Shown here: positions 33,619 to 44,981 of the stretch, piece by piece | Position numbering within the stretch: position 1 is the first letter of the stretch | Layout: each line of letters starts with the position of its first letter | Program-made: the position numbers and the translations under genes | Source: Siphonodentalium dalli | Taxonomy: Eukaryota; Mollusca; Scaphopoda; Gadilida; Siphonodentaliidae | Length of the DNA stretch: 64,000 nucleotides | Assembly: GCA_032622095.1 (NCBI GenBank) | Contig: CP136065.1 | Coordinates: 96,481,343-96,545,342 of the forward strand | Reading direction: 5' to 3' | The notes under the pieces: model-generated | Told to the model about the DNA's origin: nothing | Databases searched by the model: none | What the model saw: the letters and a program-made list of their open reading frames with translations, nothing else

Positions 33619-34511
33619 TTATATATATGTATATGTGTGAAACACAGCGTTTCTTATAGCATTTTATCAAAATATAGACCTTACTGAAATCAAAAATGCA
33701 TTATATCGAGCAGTAGTGGTTTATGTTTCCAATATGAGGCATCCTGAAAATTAGTGTCAATCCTCAAAATAAAGCCACAAAATTTAGATTTTTTTTTCAA
33801 TTTTACTAGCTGATGCATCTCGTATAACTGAAGTATGCCCTTATATACCATAATATTACTAAATTGAAGAGGAAATGTTAATATACATTTTGAGAGGGAT
33901 ATCTTGTCCAATTTTAAACACTTTTTATGCAGAATTTGGCAATTTATAATAAACATTTACCAAAATTAACAGAAAATTAAAATAAAAAATACTTTAATAG
34001 CAATATAAAGCAACCATAAGTCAACTTAAATATCTAAACATAATCATACAACATCAGACACAGCCTCAGACATGAAATTTTACCAGATGGCAGGGCATAC
34101 TGTCTGTTTAACAAACCTGCCATGGCAATTTTGCACGACAGTAACTCTAGTGGTCATGCCATCACCCCTCCCCCGACTTGGGGTGGGGCTACGGTCCCCG
34201 TTAAGACTACTGGGTGCCGTAAAAGCTTAATTGGGTCAACTGTCACCTTTTCCCAATGGGGGGGGGGGGCTAACACTCCTCAAAATTGTGGGGGGAGGGG
34301 CTTTAGACCCCCTGACCCCCTAATGGTACCTGATGTCCATGCAAAATTCCCAGATTTATCACTTTCTTTACTATCTACAGGCGAATCCATGGGTTTCTTC
34401 TTTAAATATGTCCAAAATGTGGTCATTATCATTTGAAAATAAGAAAATATGGAATTAACAACTTATCATGGCGAGACGTGAATTTTCGTAAAATTCAAAT
34501 TTTCCTTATAG
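33619..34511 (+). repeat. Repeat Y2
   Basis: Second copy of Y, nearly identical to Y1 but with an extra 175 bp near 33805-33978 (from ACTAGCTGATGC to AACAGAAAA). The C and G tracts are shorter than in Y1. It ends in TTTTCCTTATAG, which forms a plausible splice acceptor for X2. Confidence 0.88.
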
Positions 34512-34513
34512 GA

Positions 34514-34968
34514 ACCACTGAACTAAATGGTTTACCATAGGCGACAATGTTAACGTTTCGGCCAAATTCACTGAATTGAAGCCTGCAGGCCATACCAGTG
34601 ATGTTTACCCAGCTAGATTGACACCAGTTGATCACGAACATGCAAGAAAAATCATAGGTCATGTGTTTACTTTTTAAAATAAATCCCCAAGTCTACGACA
34701 GGGCTATCTCACAGCCAAATTTGATCTGGAAAAACCCAGGACTACAGCAGCTAGTTAAATAAATTTCCCGCTCACAAAAATCCATTCCCCCATTCATTCA
34801 CCAGTTTAAATTATTTAGATATTATGTACAAATCAAATAAACGCGATGTCATCCTTTAATAACGTGTCGCATGCATCAGGTGAAGGTCATTCTTCAGTTA
34901 CCTTCACCTTTAGCATTCCACGGTGTACTCGCTCCCCGACTCTAGAACACATTTAGCTCCCTGATTCC
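34514..34968 (+). repeat. Repeat X2
   Basis: Second copy of X. It carries a stop in the frame that is open in X1. Beyond 34968 the sequence departs into TTGATAGGAGATTAG. Confidence 0.9.
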
Positions 34969-35181
34969 TTGATAGGAGATTAGATCTTCGCCTTACTACA
35001 ACATCTAGAACAGCCTATATCCTGATATCTGGACTGCACTGCACTGGAGAAGTTAGCCCGGGTTACCCACAATGGTGCAGGGATGTTGCTCGATGGTCTC
35101 CGTTGTGTGTGTCCATCTTGAAATTCCCATCTCTACCCATTCAAACAACCTCCCAAGCTCCCTTTGTGTTGGAATTTGCCC

Positions 35182-35673
35182 AGTTCTGATTAAAACCAGA
35201 CTACAACAGCTCCGCACAACAGAGTCTGGCGATAATAGCTCTGTGTCACATTACCGTCGCTATAAATAACTTCTACATGCAATACATGTGGTATGACATC
35301 ACAACACACAAATAGCTTTACGACTGACATACATCTCCTTTGTATCCGACGCTTCAAACTGGTGTTAACTGTTGACATTCTCGGAAATACGTACTTCTAT
35401 TCTCCTTGCTAGGTACGCTTTTAGTGTTTAATTAGTTGTCGTAAACTCTAAATTTGTGTGAAATTGTCAAATTTGTTGCGCTATTTTAGCTATGTGGCGA
35501 ATCCGCCGCTGCGTAGGAATTCCGACAGTCGCCCGAATGGCTGCACCGATTTGCTGGCAGTTTTTGTGACTTGCTGACGCCGACGTAATGCTTACTGGTG
35601 GTAATGGACTACCTACCAATTTTCTCCAGACTATGTAACGCGAAGCTGCTCGAGTCTGGTTTTAATTGGAACT
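35182..35673. mobile_element. Foldback MITE, 492 bp
   Basis: AGTTCTGATTAAAACCAGAC with ACAACAGCTCCGC at left mirrors GCGAAGCTGCTCGAG with TCTGGTTTTAATTGGAACT at right, about 31 bp of inverted repeat with a few mismatches. No transposase coding. The superfamily is not clear because the target duplication is ambiguous. Confidence 0.7.
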
Positions 35674-35877
35674 AGAATTTTCCAAATAGGAAATACCTCA
35701 AATAAAATTGCCAATTATCACTCTGATCTTATGCTCGCAAGCGCGGAATATATGCAACGTATAATTCAACTAATTGACTGACATTTAACAAATTGCATTC
35801 GCTGATGGGTTTAATAACGATTCAGTGAAATCACCGCCTGGCTTAATTTGTGATAAGGAATGGAATATCAATTGATC

Positions 35878-36955
35878 GACAGAGGAGATGTAATACTGCG
35901 ATAACCAGGGAAGATGTAATACTGCGATAACCAGAGGAGATGTAATACTGCGATAACCAGGGAAGATGTAATACTGCGATAACCAGAGGAGATGTAATAC
36001 TGTGAGGACCAGAGGAGATGTAATATTGCGATGACCAGAGGAGATATAATACTGCGATAACCAGAGGAGATGTAATACTGCGATGTCCAGAGGGGATGTA
36101 ATTCTGCGATGTAATACTAAGATGTAACACTGCGATGACAAGAGGAGATGTAATACTGCGATGACCAGAGGAGATGTAATACTGCGATAACCAGAGGAGA
36201 TGTAACACTGCGATAACCACAGGATATGTAACACTGTGATAACCACAGGATATGTAACACTGCGATAACCACAGGATATGTAACACTGCGATAACCAGAG
36301 GAGATGTAATACTGCGATTTCCAGAGGAGATGTAATACTGCGGCGTAAGACTGAGATGTAACACTGCGATGATAAAAGGAGATGTAATACTGCGATAACC
36401 AGAGGAGATGTAATACTGTGAGGACCAGAGGAGATGTAACACTGCGATAACCACAGGATATGTAACACTGCGATAACCAGAGGAGATGTAATACTGCGAT
36501 GTCCAGAGGAGATGTAATACTGCGGCGTAAGACTGAGATGTAACACTGCGATGATAAAAGGAGATGTAATACTGCGATAACCAGAGGAGATGTAACACTG
36601 CGATGACAAAAGGAGATGTAATACTGCGATAACCAGAGGAGATGTAATACTGCGATAACCAGGGGAGATGTAATGCTGCGATAACCAGATGAGATGTAAC
36701 ACTGCGATAACCAGAGGAGATGTAATACTGCGATAACCAGAGGAGATGTAATACTGAGATGTAATACTGAGAATTAACACTGCGATAACCAGAGGAGATG
36801 TAATACTGCGATAACCAGAGGAGATGTAACACTGCGATAACCAGAGGAGATGTAACACTGCGATAACCAGAGGAGATGTAATACTGCGATAACCAGAGGA
36901 GATGTAACAATGCGATAACCAGAGGAGATGTAATACTGAGATGTAATGCTGCGAT
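35878..36955. repeat. 26 bp minisatellite, about 40 copies
   Basis: Units with GCGATAACCAGAGGAG followed by ATGTAATACT repeat about every 26 bp with variants such as GATGTCCAG, GATAACCACAGGATATG and GAGGACCAG. Higher-order structure is present: a block containing CGGCGTAAGACTGAG with GATGATAAAAGG occurs twice (about 36340 and 36520). Two long minus-strand frames (397 codons at 35785-36978 and 382 codons at 35843-36991) run through it. Since 26 is not a multiple of three, each frame cycles through all phases of the unit, and the unit simply has no stop on that strand. I regard these as non-coding. Confidence 0.93.
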
Positions 36956-37340
36956 GACCGAAAGCGAGTTGGTCGCAAACATAATCAACATTTTCGATTA
37001 ATAGCCACGTTCTGTTAAATGCAATTTTTGCGGGTGGCTTTATAGACTATACAACAAATCTTGTGACAAGGCGTGTAAATCACACATACCATGACTATGA
37101 ACAACACGAACAGAGCCATGCGTGTACTTTAACATGTTCTTTATTAAATAAATTCTCCCATTCAGTTATAGAATTATACATTGGACTGGTCTATTATTCA
37201 TTTAGAGAGGTGTTCAGAACATATCAGCAGACGGCATACCGACGAATAGATAACATAAGTGGAGAAGGATTCTTTTCAATTGGAGGGAAATGTTCAGATG
37301 ATAAGTTCAACAACAGTTTCATACATGAGTATTTTATTAA

Positions 37341-37720
37341 CCCTTTACCCAACAGAACGGCCCTGTGCCAATGCATTCTCTTATATATGCGAGTCGACCA
37401 TAGGTCGCCTCGCATATATAAGAGAATGCATTGGCTTAACACATTAAAAATTATAAAATTGTTAAAGAATGTAAGAAAAAATGGTAAAAAGTGTTAAAAA
37501 AGGCCAATGCATTCTCTTATATATGCGAGGCAACCTATGGTCGAATCGCATATATAAGAGAATGCATTGGCACAGGGCATAACTGTAACCATCACAATGT
37601 GGTCAATGAGCCGGTTCCAATGATATCCATATTTGTATGGTTTTATCGAGACAGACCCAAGATAATTTAGGCTGTTGCAGCTTTATTTGACCGTTTTTGG
37701 CCGGTTTGTTGGGTAAAGGG
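37341..37720. mobile_element. piggyBac-like MITE with TTAA duplication
   Basis: Flanked by TTAA on both sides (37337-37340 and 37721-37724). Ends are CCCTTTACCCAACA and its complement TGTTGGGTAAAGGG. TTAA targets with CCC-starting ends are diagnostic of the piggyBac superfamily. The inside holds the CCCTGTGCC core (37361-37577) with two palindromes of the CTCTTATATATGCGAG type, followed by about 140 bp of other sequence. Non-coding: frames across the palindromes (37063-37497 and 37224-37442) are artefacts. Confidence 0.8.
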
Positions 37721-38193
37721 TTAATGAAAAGGATCATAAATTTATATTCAATATCATGCAATACAAATTTACCTTGCCTACAGCGATCCTTTAATACTAA
37801 AAGGCTCTTATTATGATACAATACAAAACCATAAACAAAAATTCTACACCCTTGGTTCAATTGATTTCTTCCCCTATTCAAAAATATTGAGATGTTCGCG
37901 AATGTTCAAAAATATATAGAATTAACTGGCAGATACAAGCCACATTATGTACAGACCTGAGGTGTATGCTCTTGGCTATATGCGGTAAATAACTAAAATT
38001 GATATGAACAACTAAAATCAAATTATGTGTAATATCCCAAAGTACCCTGCCAAAACCTGCTTTTATTGGAGGGGTGGGGCTACCAGGCACACTATCATTA
38101 ATAATAACTATAATTATTTGATTGAGCTATTTACATTCATATACATAGAATTTTTCATTCTAATTTTGTCTGTATGAAACGGTTATCATCCAA

Positions 38194-38719
38194 TCTCATA
38201 TATATTTTGAAGACCTCTGTCTGTATGTATATTTGTTTGTTTGTTTGTTTGTTTGTCTGTCTGTCTGTCATTTATACAAATCTACGATTCTCGACCGATC
38301 GGGACGAAACTTGGTACGTGTGTGTAGTTTGACCAGGCGGTGAACGTTGTCGTATTGGCGAGCCCGTGCGGCGCCCGCTTCGCGCATGCGCAGACGAGAT
38401 CTCGGAAACGGGTGGAGCTATCGACTTGATATTTGGTATGTGAATGTATCTTGCCCCGGATGCGAATTTTATCGGGTCGCCGAGCCCGTGCGACGCCAGC
38501 TTCGCGCATGCGCAGACGAGATCTCGGCAACGGGTGGAGCTATCGACTTGAAATTTGGTATGTGAATGTGTCTTACCCCGGATACGAATTTTATCGGATC
38601 GCCGAGCCCGTGCGACGCCAGCTTCGCGCATGCGCAGACCAGATCTCGGAAACGGGTAGAGCTATCGACTTGAAATTTGGTTTTTGAATAGCCCGGACAA
38701 CGTCGGGCTCATCGGCTAG
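38194..38719 (+). mobile_element. Helitron copy 1 of a tandem pair
   Basis: Starts TCTCATATATATTTTGAAG directly after A (38193), then a TTTG/CTGT microsatellite. Internal units of 122 bp carry CGCGCATGCGCAGACGAG (38381, 38503, 38625). It ends with the hairpin GCCCGGACAACGTCGGGC, TCATCGG and CTAG. All Helitron landmarks are present: 5' TC, 3' hairpin and CTAG. There is no Rep/helicase coding, so it is non-autonomous; the open frames on both strands are the 122 bp repeats. Confidence 0.88.
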
Positions 38720-39243
38720 TCTCATATATATTTTGAAGACCTCTGTCTGTATGTATGTTTGTTTGTTTGTTTGTCTGTCATTAATACAAATCTACGATTC
38801 TCGACCGATCGGGACGAAACTTGATACGTGTGTGTAGTTTGACCAGGCGGTGGACGTTGTCGTATTGGCGAACCCGTGCGGAGCCCGCTTCGCGCATGCG
38901 CAGACGAGATCTCGGGAACGGGTGGAGCTATCGACTTGAAATTTCCTATGTGAATGTATCTTGCCCCGGATACGAATTTTATCGGGTCGCCGAGCCCATG
39001 CGACGCCAGCTTCGCGCATGCGCAGACGAGATCTCGGAAACGGGTGGAGCTATCGACTTGAAATTTGGTATGTGAATGTATCTTGCCCCGGATACGAATT
39101 TTATCGGGTCGCCGAGCCCGTGCGACGCCAGCTTCGCGCATGCGTAGACCAGATCTCGGAAACGGGTGGAGCTATCGACTTGAAATTTGGTTTTTGAATA
39201 GCCCAGACAAAGTCGCCCGGACAACGTCGGGCTCATCGGCTAG
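38720..39243 (+). mobile_element. Helitron copy 2, head to tail with copy 1
   Basis: Begins TCTCATATATATTTTG at the base after the CTAG of copy 1 and ends with the same hairpin and CTAG, followed by T (39244). The two copies together occupy a single A/T target. It carries the same three 122 bp internal units, with small differences including a short duplication before the terminal hairpin (GCCCAGACAAAGTC then GCCCGGACAACGTC). Confidence 0.88.
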
Positions 39244-42200
39244 TACAAAGGTGATGGCTTAAGATTATAAGCACTACATGTATGAGCTTACTGCCAAAAC
39301 ATTTTATAACCAACATTCCATCATCATACCGTGCACTGTGTACAATATTTTGGTTAAATATATATTTTTTAAACTAGTTTGTCTTGTGGGTTGATTGTGA
39401 TCCATTGGCATTTATAGTCGTTTCAGTCGATATGGTCCAAATCACGACGTGGTCGGTTTTATTGATGGGGAAAAGACAACATAGAGAGTTAAATGTACTC
39501 AATTCGATTAAACACCCCTAAACTACTATTTCTTTGGCTTCGGGGGTAAAAACTATTTGATTGGAGACGAGGAATCTACCCATCAAAGCTCAGAGTGATC
39601 AGATATCGATTTTTGAAGTGTATTATTTCAATTGTTTGTGGCCCCCGAAACATGCCGTCATGGTCTCGGTCAAAATTGCGGATGAAGATGGATAACTCTA
39701 AAAGCAAGTGGTAATACCGCCAAATTTCGTTGAACAAAATGTTGATAAATAACATGTTTTGGGAAATTTGATATCATAGTTGACAGTGTTTAGCATTATT
39801 TTGTTGCAATTAATCGATTCTGATAACTAAAGCGTATTTTGAAGAAATGTTGTTGTTGTTGTTGTTGTATCTTGATGGTATGGGGACCCTCCGATCGGAT
39901 TGAGTACCTTTAATTTCAATAGGAAACCACTAAACTTCATGTAGAAACCACCGATTCCTTCGTAAGTAACTGAAAGCCAGTTTGCAAATACCATGAAGTT
40001 TGAGTTAATTTCGAAGCAGCGTTTCACATGAGGAAATGTTAACAAGTAAAGCTCTTAATTGGCCGATGCTGGATACTTCATTTATACCAAATGCACACAA
40101 AGGGAAATTCTTTGTTCTTCTAAACATCTATAAACCATTAGAAAAAGGAAAGTTCACATCAGTATCATACAGAGTATCATATAGCCATTATAGCCATTTA
40201 TTTTTCTTCTGCAACGCGTTTTGCTAACGTCGTGAATACTATTAAGCCTCCTTGACACATGAAACTATGGACGTCATTGAAATAAATGAACGAATCATGT
40301 AGTGACATGTCATATTTCATACGGCCGCTAGGTTTTATACGAAGGATAAATAATATATGTAACTAATATTGTCACCTTAACAGCTTACGTCCGCTCGGGG
40401 AATTTGGCATCCATCACCCAATAGATGCACAACTCCCCCTCACGGACATAGATCGTTTAATGGCATACGGTTCGGTTACGGACTATATTTCCATTTATGC
40501 CAACTGAATGCCAGTACGCAACTGGCGCGTATCTGTATTCATTAAAAGTCCCCCCTCCCCCTGCTGCGTTCAGATTAAGATATACATGACAATGGATTCA
40601 GTTCAGTCCAGTTTATATGGAGTCCTCTTTAGAAACCATGGAGAGGGTGTCGACGGTAGCCGAGAATCAGGCTATTTCGGGCGGTACACGGGATTCATAC
40701 ATCCTTTTAACTGGCACTCGTGACTTATGCCAATTTTAACCGGTATTCAGGATTCAACATTAAGGCATATTTTATAGAAAACAGATTACCCAGAGGTTGA
40801 AATGTTGATGTGACAAATTTTAACTGGCAATGTTCAGGCAAAATCGGTGTCAGGTGGATTTAATATATGCGGTTGTGGCAAAGTTCAAGCTATCCTTTGC
40901 TACCAAAACGAGTTCTCTACGAGGTACATGTAGAGATTTGTGGAAAATTTAGCCGTCCCACCCCATTCCAAATCCTGTTCAGCGATTGTTCCATGTTCCG
41001 TTCCGTTCAGCCGTGTGTCACTATCCCATTTATGCCAACTGAATGCCACTACGAAAGATGCGCACGTCTGTATTCATTAAAAGTCACTCTCCTCCTGTTG
41101 TGTTTCTGATTAAGATAGCCAGGCTAATGGATTCGGTCCAGTCCAATATGGAGTCCTGCTTCGTAACCAATTAAGGTCCCTGACGCAGTGTTGTGGTGCG
41201 ATTTAATGCGTGCGCACACGATGTATATCACGAACAAATAGCTATCATGTGGTGGTAACACGAGATTAACAGAGAATGAATCAATCCCGCAGTGAATGAA
41301 TGAATTCAAATTCACAACATAAACGAATTAAGTTCTGTTCGGAATACCATATATCTCGTCCCAAACTAATAAGAAACTGTTTGATATAATTCAGCAATAT
41401 ATTGTAGCAACTAAGCGTTCCGATAACTGAATTAAAAACAAAAATATATTCACAAGAATGTTCTGCAAATTTCTTTAGTATATATGAACTACTCAGTTTA
41501 GTAAACTACTCACTCCCCATGTACTTATATATGGACCTTCTCTCTCAGTCAACCGCCAGTTCTCTATTATTGATATATATATAATGTCTTCCAGTGTAGT
41601 TGACCATCATTTGACTAACATGTATATGATTAAAAAACCTCTTTGCACACAACCCTGCTCCGACAATAGTTAAAACGAACACATAATCACGCAAACTCCA
41701 CCCAATGTTATAGCTAATCAACCATAACCCATATTGCAATAAGCTCTCGAAGACACTACACCAAGCACCATGCAATGACAAATCACGCATGTAAATATGT
41801 TCAGCTGTCATCTTGTAAACATTTTGTACGCATAATTGTTTTGTATTGGGAGAGGGGCTTCATAAGTTGAAAAAAACTTGTGCCCCGATCCCTTTTGTAT
41901 TAATATATGCAAATAAAATCGTTTCAAGTCAAAGTCAAGTCCACACGAAGACTATGAATACATGTTAGGGATGTTTTGTCTTCGGTGGCACCGCAAGTGG
42001 ATGCATAATATGGTGACAGGATAACATTCTTTAGTTCACGTTCAGACACTGGAAATTTACGTTTCAGGAAAATCGTTGCACTCAGCTTTATCGTGTGCAC
42101 ATTCTGAGTGATCAATTTTGTAATTACAGAGTGTGCTTCTTTGTAGCTGTGAGGCTTGTTGTGCCTTAATGCGCTATGCTCTATGATCCTTAATGGGTGA

Positions 42201-42260
42201 GCTTATGGAGGCCCACAATCTTCATGCATTGAAAACTGGTTATATCACACAAAGTATATA
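39244..42260. other. No gene; one dispersed direct repeat
   Basis: A segment with TTTATGCCAACTGAATGCCA and GTATTCATTAAAAGTC occurs near 40490-40625 and again near 41030-41157. A TGT microsatellite lies near 39848-39868. Minus- and plus-strand frames of 60-90 codons look random. No exon was identified. Confidence 0.5.
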
Positions 42261-42262
42261 TA

Positions 42263-42508
42263 CAGTAATGCTCTAAGTAATCGACTTCTTAACCACAGCA
42301 GAATTATGGGTAACTTTCCAGGATTTAGTTGGAAATATGGCTTGTTGCCATTCATCGGAAAGATCTCCCCGAGAGCTTTCCGATGAATGGCAACACGCCA
42401 TATTTCCGCTTTCCGATGAATGGCAACAAGCCATATTTCCGACTAAATCCTGAAAAGTTACCCATAATTCTGCTGTGGTTAATAAGTCGATTACTTAGAG
42501 CATCACTG
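42263..42508. mobile_element. pogo/Tigger-like foldback MITE
   Basis: Flanked by TA (42261-42262 and 42509-42510). Ends are CAGTAATGCTCTAAGTAATC and its near-complement finishing CATCACTG. The arms run about 100 bp with few mismatches; the centre has a further repeat of CTTTCCGATGAATGGCAAC. CAGT termini with a TA target fit Tc1/mariner-pogo elements. At 246 bp it is non-coding. Confidence 0.82.
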
Positions 42509-42510
42509 TA

Positions 42511-43379
42511 CACGATGTCGACTTCGCCTCGGTTGGTTCCTTTGGTACACTATTGGAGTGTTTTTGTCTCCAAGATTTAGCATGCGCATATTCTGTTGTT
42601 CACAGCTTAAAAACGGGCGGCTACAAGATTCAATGTGCATATTTGATGCGATTGCGCTTTATCAAAATCCCTCAGGGCGAGCGCAGGAAACATCTCAATT
42701 CGATTAGCACGCCTTGTCGAATCCTGTTTAATGAAAGATCAACTGCTTGTCGGCTAGCGTCAGAAATCGACTCACCCTGACATTATACTGGGCCCTAGGT
42801 GGTTCTGTCTTTATTGCGCATAACGCTTTAAGCCAACATAAGCCATCTAGCCATGATGAAGCTGAATCGATTCCCGAGATACGCCCGGCTCGCAGCCCCG
42901 CATGATAAACACGAATGTTTTCCATTTCAGCAAATGTTCAATTGGTTACCATGATTCGGTTGTTTCTGTGTTGAATGGATGACTTCGCAATTTCTTCGAA
43001 AACATTATCTGCAATTAAATCTTACAGCGCCATTCTATTGACTGTGAAAGGATAGCAAACCTTAGGGAAACTTACGTTTTCTGATGTTTGATTTAGATTC
43101 TTTATTTTGAGATATTTTATATTCAAGTATACACAATTAATATACACGCACAGGGTAAACAGTAAGTATAACCCTGATGCTATCAATAGGGGATGGGAGA
43201 CAAGTTATAGCACTATAAGAGTACTGCTCCCCTCCTCTTTCAATACGCAGTACGGGTTTTGATCGGGCAGTAAGCCAGAGGTTAATTGTTTGCTATTTCC
43301 TTGTCCTGTAATTTACATCAAGATTTTGTCTCAATCGATGAATTGTATGCTCCGAAAGCGATAAATCAGTTAGATGGTA
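42511..43379. other. No gene seen
   Basis: Short overlapping frames only; no recognised element edge. Somewhat less AT-rich around 42640-42900. Confidence 0.4.
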
Positions 43380-43389
43380 CCCGAGTATC

Positions 43390-43500
43390 AAGTGGTTCCC
43401 AGTGGCTCACCCGGTGGGACGGTGCATAGTACACTAGGCCTAGTCCTGTCAAAGCAGATTCGAATCAATGTATGCCAGGATTTTTTATCCACACAGAGAT
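43390..43500 (+). repeat. Possible tRNA-derived SINE
   Basis: GTGGCTCACCCGGTGGGACG resembles a pol III A box, and AGATTCGAATCAATG about 58 bp later resembles a B box, with an ATTTTTTATCC run after it. The A-to-B distance is longer than in a normal tRNA, and I could not fold a tRNA cloverleaf. A weak candidate with no second copy seen in the window. Confidence 0.3.
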
Positions 43501-43674
43501 AGGGTTATATAATTCGTGTATCTGGGCAATTTTATATGTTGCTTACTGGAAGTCAGCGCTTTCTGTGCGCAGTTATTTCCCAGTGATTTCTCCGCCTATA
43601 AAATTGACAACATTTCCTATAGCGGCTAAAACAACGATAAACTAAAGTACAACAACATGTTTATCAACCAATAA

Positions 43675-44235
43675 TCTATCTATATAAACGCCAAGTGCCT
43701 GTGTGTGTTTGTTTGTAACTCTGTCACGCTTTTGGCGTGTTTAAAAATATATGAACCTCATGTCCGATTGCGCCCAAATGATGACGATGTCCTGTGCCTC
43801 ATCTTAGAATACGACAAGCGAAATTTTAGGCCAATCGGTTCAAGACTACCTGAGATAAAACGCATTTGCCAATGGTTATCAAGGCGATATTTCCCCTCAT
43901 CTAATGAGTTTGTCCGAAGACGAATGTGGTTTCAGCGGTGGCCGTCATTAGAAAACACCAAAGCAAAATACCGGAAAAACTCCGCGAACCATTTTCCGGC
44001 TTTCTTTATATCGTTATCAGTGGTGACGATATATTCCTGCATGTCATGTTTGTCAAACCCCCAGTGTTGATATTAAAAGCAAGGCAATATGCCTATAGGA
44101 ATCCACAGGCTTGTCACAGTAGGGTGTCTGACGCTCATGGCAGCCGGTCGCGTGATTATATAGCAACACTTCTCAATTATCCGGCTATGGACCTACACAA
44201 ATAAGGAGGCTCGCCCTCGGGTGATTTATTGATCT
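43675..44235 (+). mobile_element. Possible Helitron-like repeat
   Basis: TCTATCTATATAAACGCC following A, then a TGTGTGTTTGTTTG run, is the typical opening of non-autonomous Helitrons. A GC-rich stretch GGAGGCTCGCCCTCGGG near 44205-44221 could be part of a 3' hairpin, but no CTAG follows, so the right end is uncertain. The 121- and 92-codon frames inside share no motif with known proteins. Confidence 0.35.
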
Positions 44236-44786
44236 GGTTGCTGTATAGACCCATTATAAGAATGTCAAGCATTTAAAACAACTCCTCCAATCCCAGTATC
44301 GATCGCCTAATAGATTCCATTACATATTCGACGGGTCTGATGCTTATGCCATTACAATTCTTCAATATGATTCCCTGTACAATCCTTATTAACTAACCCA
44401 CATCATGATCACATGTGTGCTGATCTAGTATTGCTGGGCCAATCAAGGTCGCATGTCTTGCAGAGTCATTTTACCGAGTACGTTAAGACCATAGCGCACG
44501 TTTTGCCGAACATTGCTGATATTTCAAAATGGATCTTCGCAAAGTTTGTTGATATTTAGTACAGGTGATTAGTGCACGTGGCACAAAATTGAAGAATCGT
44601 CAATCGGTTGGATTGTACGTGCTAATTTTTTATACTTTTATGACTTGGACGATCTGCCAAATTTCACTATGATTGATATCATGCTGGTTCAGGTGTAAAG
44701 GTTACTGAGTGATATCATGTTGGTTAAGATGCATTGATCCAATATATTTCATCTTTACAAAAACGTTTCGATGATATGATATAGTT

Positions 44787-44981
44787 TTAGACAGTTGAAT
44801 ATAAAACAATGTTTCGTTCATTGGTAATTTCGAGGGGTGATCCGCATAGTAGTTCGTAAATGTGTACCGCATGCAGTCCAGTTCTTTCTATTTTTCTTTC
44901 TAAAGTTTCTCTTTCTGTGCAATAATAAGGACAGGTGAAGAAATAGTGATCGACATTCTCATACCTGAATACTAGAAACAC
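44787..44981 (-). pseudogene. LINE C-terminal domain fragment
   Basis: The minus-strand frame includes ENVDHYFFTCPYYCTERETL and ends EITNERNIVLYSTV. The E-x-x-x-H-x-x-x-x-C-P-x-Y-x(4)-R pattern is the cysteine/histidine motif found after the reverse transcriptase in many non-LTR retrotransposons. Only this tail is recognised; 5' truncation is usual for LINE copies. Confidence 0.7.

Noticed and set aside
35785-36991. Large repeat proteins of 397 and 382 codons on the minus strand
   Set aside because: They are translations of a 26 bp minisatellite. Both frames are equally open and the period is not a multiple of three.
37063-37497. Possible conserved peptide family containing CQCILLYMRV or CANAFSYICES, also at 9744, 21767, 24715 and 37259
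   Set aside because: Every instance is a palindromic MITE arm translated in one of several frames; conservation is at DNA level in both orientations.
38272-39262. Multiple overlapping frames of 65-139 codons on both strands
   Set aside because: Translations of 122 bp Helitron repeats; GC-rich units lack stops in several phases.
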